Source of the DNA: Armillaria gallica
Taxonomy: Eukaryota > Basidiomycota > Agaricomycetes > Agaricales > Physalacriaceae
Assembly (NCBI GenBank): GCA_037576215.1
Contig: JBANDB010000010.1
Span: 1,178,001-1,242,000, forward strand
Direction: 5' to 3'
DNA: 64,000 nucleotides
Shown here: in pieces, positions 58,028 to 64,000 of the stretch
Layout: each line of letters opens with the position of its first letter
How positions within the stretch are numbered: position 1 is the first letter of the stretch
Position numbers and translations under genes: made by a program
The notes under the pieces: model-generated
What the model saw: only the letters and a program-made list of their open reading frames with translations
Databases searched by the model: none
Told to the model about the DNA's origin: nothing

Positions 58028-59019
58028 ATGGAGAACAACCAATCATGGGACTCTGCCCTCAAAATATTCTTCAAAGAAATGGGTCTCGTCCAGGCTCTTC
58101 GCGGCTTCGAACTCGACATGCTCGTTCTCAACCCCGCTTGGGAACGAGAAACCGTGCCAGGCGCCCTCGAGAGGTTTATTGAGAATATCAAGGTATGCCT
58201 CCTTACCAAGTTTACTCGTTGTATTGATATACACGCAGCACCTACCCGACCCAGAGCCAGATACGCTGGATGACCGCAAGGCAGCACTATACACTGACCT
58301 ACCACCACCAACCACCCTCGCCAAATCCATCTCGCAGTACCTGAGCCGCAATCGTGCTCGAAACGACGCGTCTAATCGCGCAGAGTTTCTTCATCCTACA
58401 TCCGACACTTCCTGCGCCAGAACGGATGCCAAAACGCTGAATCGTGACACGCAGATGAAATATGACATTGCTAAAAACGAGGACGGCCCGCTGCGTCGGA
58501 CGATGAAGAAGAGGGTTGAGGAGGAAAAGGCAGACGAGGTAGATGAGAGTCCGGCTCTCTCTGAGCGAATCGTGAATGTCGAGACTCATCTAGCGGTACA
58601 TTATGGTATGTATCCCACTATTTCTTATCCGACCGCGTCTCAATGTCTAGCAGTACCTTCTCCTCCCGCAAGCCTGCCAGCAAGAATACAATTTCTCGAG
58701 GAACATATCATCCGGCTGGAGAAGGAATACCCGCCGTGGGCGGCACTTCATTTCAATCAGCCAAGACGAAACGCAAGTCTTTTCTCAGTCGTCTAGTTGT
58801 TTCTCTGAATGCCGTGTCTAGTGGCCGCCACCACCGCCTTCCACGCCAATTATCGTACCACCTCACTTGCGGAGTCGCGAGCCTCCCGTGGCTTCTACCG
58901 CCCCGCAAGCTGCAGGCGGGGCTAAAGGAAAGTCGAGTCTTACTAGGGCTGTCATGGAGAGACTCGAGGTGGAGAAAGCGATGAAGGATCTTGGTAGTAG
59001 TATATCTACGCTAAAATAA
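58028..59019 (+). CDS. Coiled-coil protein of unknown function, MBIP-like
   Basis: Four exons start at ATG 58028 (MENNQSWDSALKIFFKEMGL). The first region (QALRGFELDMLVLNP, VPGALERFIENIK) is followed by HLPDPEPDTLDDRKAAL and a charged helical stretch (MKKRVEEEKADEVDESPAL, SERIVNVETHLAV). The C-terminal part PARIQFLEEHIIRLEKEYPPWAALHFNQP and, after splicing, WPPPPPSTPIIVPPHL is a conserved fungal segment, then ERLEVEKAMKDLGSSI ends the protein. The heptad-rich segment is like the C-terminus of MAP3K12-binding inhibitory protein (MBIP), a part of the animal ATAC complex, but I hold this link as tentative. It converges on EMC4 with only 39 bp between stops. Confidence 0.6.
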
Positions 59020-59058
59020 TGATAATTCCGGAGCCTAGCAAGCCGTTAGTGTGGATGC

Positions 59059-59670
59059 TCATGGTAACAGAACAAATCTCACCAAGCCCCTCGTCTCAAA
59101 AGCAAGCCAGTCTCCCGTCCCAGTGGGCAACAGCCCCATTGACCGACACTTCCACAACCCCACCGCTAACGTCAACAGATTACACAACACGTACACGATC
59201 TTTTGCAGGGGCAGCGTCGTCACCGATTTCGGCGGCGCCGTCGATGGCGCGAATTGCACGAACGCTGAATGGTCAACGGCATGCGTAGTGACGGACAGAC
59301 ATAACATTACCTTCGGTAATCCCGGCGATGTTCTTGAAGGGTGTCCATAAGAGCATGGCGACGATGCCCATGCTGAATATCTGCACCCCGCCGCCGGACA
59401 TGTAAAGCATGAAGGCTTGCATTGGGAGGGACTTTGCGGGGGCGATGGCCATGTCCCAGGCTCGGCGCTCTTTCAGGTGGTCGTAGGCTGTTGTCGAGGC
59501 CGTGGATGACTTGGACGGCCCTTTGGACTGAAAGGTCGTCAAAATAAGTTTAATATGAGAGCAGACAGACGCACGGTGGCCAGCGACCTAGAGAAACCGG
59601 GAGGAGAGGGTAGTTGGCGGTATTTGGAAGAGCCTTCTAAGGATGCAAAGTCGAGTGTTTTCGACGGCAT
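59059..59670 (-). CDS. EMC4: ER membrane protein complex subunit 4
   Basis: Three exons give about 170 residues: [20 protein letters not shown], then [20 protein letters not shown] with [14 protein letters not shown], the family signature, then membrane segments [18 protein letters not shown] and [20 protein letters not shown], and the conserved end [22 protein letters not shown]4 is a subunit of the ER membrane complex, which inserts transmembrane segments. The intron after SLAT starts GTGCGT; the second joins ITE to AFVQFAP. Length fits the family. The start at 59670 lies 222 bp from the divergent epoxide hydrolase. A truncated copy with a stop codon lies at 45433-45658. Confidence 0.9.
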
Positions 59671-59892
59671 GGTGGTTGAGGTGAAGGTGTCCGGGCCGGG
59701 TTCCGATTCTGTCTTCTTACTTCGACCTAGAGGTAGAGGCATGCAGCACCATGTTCGCCATTATTCGTCAAGGTGAGTAATCAAGGATTCACAACGTCAT
59801 ACTAATACGTTTCTGACAAAACACAATAGACCATATGACTGCTTCGAATTCTTTATAACATAACCGTCGACCCTGCTTTCTCCCATACCACC

Positions 59893-61534
59893 ATGCCTCC
59901 CAAACCTTTCAAAATCGCGATCCCAGACGAGAAACTCCACCTCCTCCGCCAAAAACTCGACTTGGCAACTTTCCCCGACGAGCTCGAGGACTCTGGCCTG
60001 AAATACGGCGCGCCGCTAGCGGATATCCGCCGTCTCGTCGCTCGGTGGAAAGAAGGCTATGACTGGCGAACACACGAAGCCGCGCTAAACGCCAACTTGC
60101 CCCAGTTCACGCTCGATATACCCGTTGATGGATTCGGGGCGCTCAATATTCATTTCGTGCATCAGACGAGCAAGGTGGAGGATGCTATCCCGTTGTTGTT
60201 CGTTCATGGATGTGAGTTCCTGCTATGCCTTGTTGGGTCCGAGGACAACTTCAACTCGCAATAGGGCCGGGTAGTTTTATCGAAGTGCAGAAACTCCTCC
60301 CGCTTCTGACTGATCCCCCTCCTGAACACCCGAGCTTTCATGTTGTCGCTCTCAGTCTACCTGGCTATGGGTTCTCGCAGGCGCCCACCAAGCAGGGATT
60401 TGCAAGTGCTCAATATGCAGAGGTGGGCTCGGGGCTCTACTATAACCCAAAGAAGATTCTGATCCGGCTTTCAGGTGGGACATAAGCTCATGCTTGCTCT
60501 CGGCTACGATGCCTACGGTAACTTTGTCTCTACACTTGAAGATCTAGCTCTAATCCTATCATTCAGTCACGCAAGGGGGAGACTGGGGAGCGCGCGTTAG
60601 TGATGGACTTTGCCAGACCAACGTTAACACTAACCTGCAACCAGATCACTCGTACTATAGCTGTCAAATACGGCGGAACCCACGCAAAAGCATGGCATAC
60701 CAACCTTCCGCTGTATGTATCCACCCTATTCTTCGATATGATAAAGCCCTGAACACCTGAATAAGAGGAGCAAAACCCCCCATATCGCGTCCCTTACTCT
60801 GGCTCAAGGACCACCTTCTGCCCTTGACCGCATTTGAGAAAGCAGGGCTGGAGCATTCCAAGGTGTTTGATACCACAGGTCGCGGATACTTCCATGAGCA
60901 AGCCACCCAACCCCAGACTATCGGGTATTCCCTAGCTGATTCTCCCGTCGGCGTGAGTGCTCCCCGTGATATACTTACTACGTTGTTGCTCATCGATTCC
61001 ACAAGCTCCTTGCATGGATTTACGAGAAACTACTCAACTGGACGGACGAATACCCTTGGGGAGACGATGAAGGCAAGTACTTTCTCTGTCAATCTGAAGT
61101 TTACTCAATGACATCGTAGTATTAACATGGGTCTCTATATACCTGTTCTCCCGCGCAGGCCCTACGGCCTCTCTCCGAATCTACTACGAGACAACGCAGG
61201 AAGACACCGCTGTCGCGCTCAAACCAGGCTCTCTCCCCACCCCAAATATCAAGCCGTCGACTATCCCTATGGGCGCTTCGTATTTCGCAAAAGAAATCCG
61301 GCGGACGCCCAAGACGTTAGTTCATCCTCATCCTGCTTACGTTTGGTTGACTGATTTGCTCATAGGTGGACCCAAGCGATAGGGAACCTCAAGTTCGTGT
61401 CCGAACACGCTCGTGGAGGTCATTTTGCAGCGCATGAGAAGCCTGAGGAATTGGCGGGTGATTTGAGGATATTTTTCGGGAGAGGTGGGGCTGCGGCGGG
61501 TGTGGTTCCAGGGAAGACTGGGTATGTGGTATGA
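59893..61534 (+). CDS. Epoxide hydrolase, alpha/beta-hydrolase fold (copy 2)
   Basis: It begins MPPKPFKIAIPDEKLHLLRQ and shares with copy 1 the N-terminal region (PDELEDSGLKYGAPL), the oxyanion motif HGWPGSF, the nucleophile motif TQGGDWGAR, a lid region with TQPQTIGYSLADSPVG, and the catalytic His in GGHFAAHEKPEEL. It ends GVVPGKTGYVV. Exon borders coincide with copy 1, including a GC-donor intron (61073-61119, donor G|GCAAGT) between DDE and VLTWVSIY. The enzyme should hydrate epoxides. It lies next to the flavin monooxygenase region, and a broken partial copy fused to monooxygenase sequence is at 54667-55110. No lesion was found; it appears functional. Confidence 0.88.
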
Positions 61535-61753
61535 GAATGTAAGGAGGTGTATCAAAGGGCTGAATCGACAGTAAGGTTTGTATAGTTGTTCGTAGTAAGG
61601 CACGCAAACACAACGATAATCAAAGCAGAAAGCAAGACGACAAACACAAAATAAGGTGATGCAATAAGTAAATGAATTTTAATGGCGAGAAAGATAAGAA
61701 AGAAGATGACGGGGAATATGTAAAGGGAAAGGAGAAATTTATGCACCATTTGT

Positions 61754-63791
61754 CTAATGTTGGTACGATTCCCTTCCTATATCTCCGCTGGGAAGACTAC
61801 TGGTGACACATTCATGAGAGGTCGCATCTTGCTCCGATAGGAGTACATGCCCAGCTAGAGGTTCCCCCAGTTTAATGCGCTTCGCGTGGGGAACATCAAT
61901 TCCTTCACTTGCTTGCGAAGGGTCGAGATGTATGTTTTCGGATTTCGTGAGGAGGTTTGGATTAGTGGAGCGAGTGCTGGGAGATGCTGGAGGCTCCTTT
62001 GGGCTTGATGATGGACGGCGCTTGCCACTGGAAGGTGCAGTCTGGTTAGCTGAGTGGTTTTTGCGAGTGGGGGTGGATGGAGGAGGGGATGGAATGCGTA
62101 TTCCTACAGAGTCCGAATCCGAGTCCGAGTACGAGTCAAAGTCCTCTTTCCCGAAGGATCTCAAGATAATGAAGGGCCTCATTTTCCTTTTTGGGGGTTG
62201 ATCTAAGGAGGCTAGCAAGGGTACAGAGCGCTCATCGAGATTTTGGTCGACAAGCACTGGGGGGTTGGAAGGGGAGGAAAAATTCTCGGTGTTGAGGGAG
62301 GCATTTGTATATCTGGAAAGAGTAAGAGCTGGCCTGGAGGTTGACTGTAATTGTGCCAAGATCTTTTCCACGTTTGGCCGCTGGCTCGACGTGGTTGAGA
62401 GGCATGCTATTACAAGTTCCCATAGTCCATCGTCCGGAAAAATGTTTGAAGGTGGTCTCGGTGGATGACTTTGCTTGATCAGAACCTCGTGTATGACGCC
62501 GGCATCATTCTTAATATTACTAAACGGTGGCTCGCCAGTAAAGACCTAGTAGGAAGAATGTTATAAGAATGCGGCGACGATGCGGATGCTGGCCCTACCT
62601 CGACAACAGTGCATCCATATGCATAGACATCTCTGGCGGCGAGGTATGATTGGTTAAATAGTTTTGAATCCATGTACTCGGGAGCTAGCCAGCGGATGCA
62701 TCCGTGGTCCATCCGAGAGGAGCTATTAAGAGCCTGCGATTCCGCGAAAAGGGAAAGGCCAAAATCAGCCAGACAGCAAGATAGATCATCCATGACAAGA
62801 ATATTCGCCTAATGTCAGTCTATGTCAGAGATGTCGCAGAGCGAAAGCAGTGAACGCACCCCGCGAATGTCGGCGTGTATTATAGGAGGATCATGATTGT
62901 GTAAGTATTTCATCCCCTCAGCAGCCTGAATCAGCTAAGAAATGACCACTGAGTCAGTCTTCAGATATATCCCACAACATCTAGCCTACCGACGTAAGGC
63001 GATCGTGATCAGGATGGGCCTCGAGGTAAGACATGATATTCCCATTGACCATCCAGGGAGATATCAAGCAATAACTTGGAGCGAAAAGGTCTTCGCTGAC
63101 TCCTAAAAAGGGAAGGATATTAGGGTGGCGGAGCTGCCTCCATACAAGAGCTTCCCGGCAAAATTCCTACAGCAGGTCAAGATGTAGTTGAGCTCAGTGA
63201 TACGTCCATGACTCACTCGGAGAAGCTTCTCCTGAGCCTTTTCGGGGATGAATACCCGAAGAACCTTCAAGCAGACTTGAGTATCATGAAGACGCCCCTT
63301 CCAAATGTCCTGCGGGATCGTGTATCGAACTAGGATCATTAACTGATAGTAGAGTGGATGCTCACTGCAAAGCCGCCTCCGCAGATGGGATTTGTTCCTT
63401 CTTTAACCACATTTCGGGAAGAAAAGGATGAGGGTACGATGTTCCGGGCCTTGCTCAAGGCTAGAAGACATTTCATGCAGGTTGTACGATATCCATCAGG
63501 ACAAGACGTATCATCCAGCTCCTGACAATTCATTAAAGCTATCAAGAGCTCTACAATGACACACACCTGTTGCAATACATTCATAACCATGATTTCCACC
63601 GATGGGGAGTTAGATATAAAGTCCACGGTCACCCAAGGACGGTGATTATAGCGGAATATACCCCGAATCTGAGCTCGTACAACGGATTCTTCGTTGTCAA
63701 GTTTGATTTGATCCCAGCCGTGGAGACTCGGATGCATCAGAGTGGTGCCTTCATTGAGTGGGGTCATCTCGTTGTTGGGTACCGTGGTCAT
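61754..63791 (-). CDS. TKL-like protein kinase (paralogue of the kinase at 46834)
   Basis: The start MTTVPNNEMTPLNEGTTLMH, the region ELDDTSCPDGYRTTC with KARNIVPSSFSS, and the kinase domain (VCLKVLRVF, ADFGLSL, WLAPEYMDSKLFNQSY, SSQRPNVEKI) follow the first copy exon by exon; the catalytic loop exon again encodes HADIRG. After the kinase domain it has its own tail: LVDQNLDERSVPLL, an acidic Ser/Asp run (SYSDSDSDSVG), a Ser/Pro/Arg-rich stretch, HAKRIKLGEP and the end GRESYQH with a stop at 61754-61756. This shows that the ancestral protein was a stand-alone kinase. The protein is probably soluble. Substrates are unknown. Confidence 0.82.
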
Positions 63792-64000
63792 GGTATGTGC
63801 GATGTGAGGCACAGGCGTGCGCTTATAAGGTGTTGTACCACGGCCGAGTATATGCAGTGTGAGCCTGTGAGGCACAGGTCCGGATCAGATGATGCTGCAC
63901 TCTGCCGCTGCAACTCTCGGAGCTATGTGCCGGTGAAAATACCGTCCGGAATATGCATTGATCCAGACAAGAAATAGGCAGTAACAATGCGTCTTTCAAG

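Overview
The window is nuclear DNA of a filamentous basidiomycete, most likely an agaricomycete. Genes are split by many 45-65 nt introns. The gene set is fungal: a hybrid histidine kinase phytochrome, a Cdc11/Nud1-type LRR scaffold, KN/TALE homeodomain factors, a vip1-like RRM protein, an S28 peptidase and TKL-like kinases with an H-A-D-I-R-G-A-N catalytic loop. Nothing prokaryotic, no CRISPR array and no convincing RNA gene was seen. Exon boundaries below were inferred by hand from splice signals, reading frame and family conservation.

Layout. 0-5.1 kb: a partial AAA-ATPase-like gene, a methyltransferase, a vip1-like gene and a Ser/Pro-rich orphan. 5.1-10.9 kb: gene-poor. 10.9-15.7 kb: a Cdc11/Nud1-like scaffold and a TALE homeodomain gene. 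After 5.4 kb of gene-poor DNA a second, shorter TALE homeodomain paralogue lies at 21.1 kb, then another gene-poor stretch to 25.5 kb. 25.5-33.9 kb: cytochrome P450, epoxide hydrolase, secreted S28 peptidase. 34.9-36.1 kb: a non-autonomous DNA transposon with roughly 200-bp terminal inverted repeats, ending 22 bp before the start codon of a phytochrome (36.1-41.7 kb). 42-44.6 kb: a short-chain dehydrogenase and two orphan genes.

45-64 kb is a mosaic of duplications. Intact FAD monooxygenase, EMC4, epoxide hydrolase and kinase genes sit at 56-64 kb. Broken pieces of the same monooxygenase, EMC4 and epoxide hydrolase genes, plus two broken eIF1A copies, are scattered at 45.1-46.2 and 53.5-55.2 kb. 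A second intact kinase copy (46.8-48.6 kb) runs without a stop codon into the N-terminus of a P-type Ca2+-ATPase, and that ATPase is interrupted by two in-frame TAG codons although the rest of its frame, motifs and introns look intact. A 312-bp MITE with a 38-bp perfect palindrome and a 284-bp insertion with a 7-bp target duplication lie in the same region.

Functionally, the P450, two epoxide hydrolases, flavin monooxygenase and dehydrogenase are the kind of oxidative enzymes used for lignocellulose-derived or xenobiotic compounds, but no backbone synthase is present and they are scattered, so a biosynthetic cluster is not supported. The phytochrome points to red/far-red light sensing. The clearest oddities are the kinase/ATPase readthrough, the paired TAG codons, the mobile element abutting the phytochrome, and GC-AG introns in several genes, one of them conserved between the two epoxide hydrolase paralogues.
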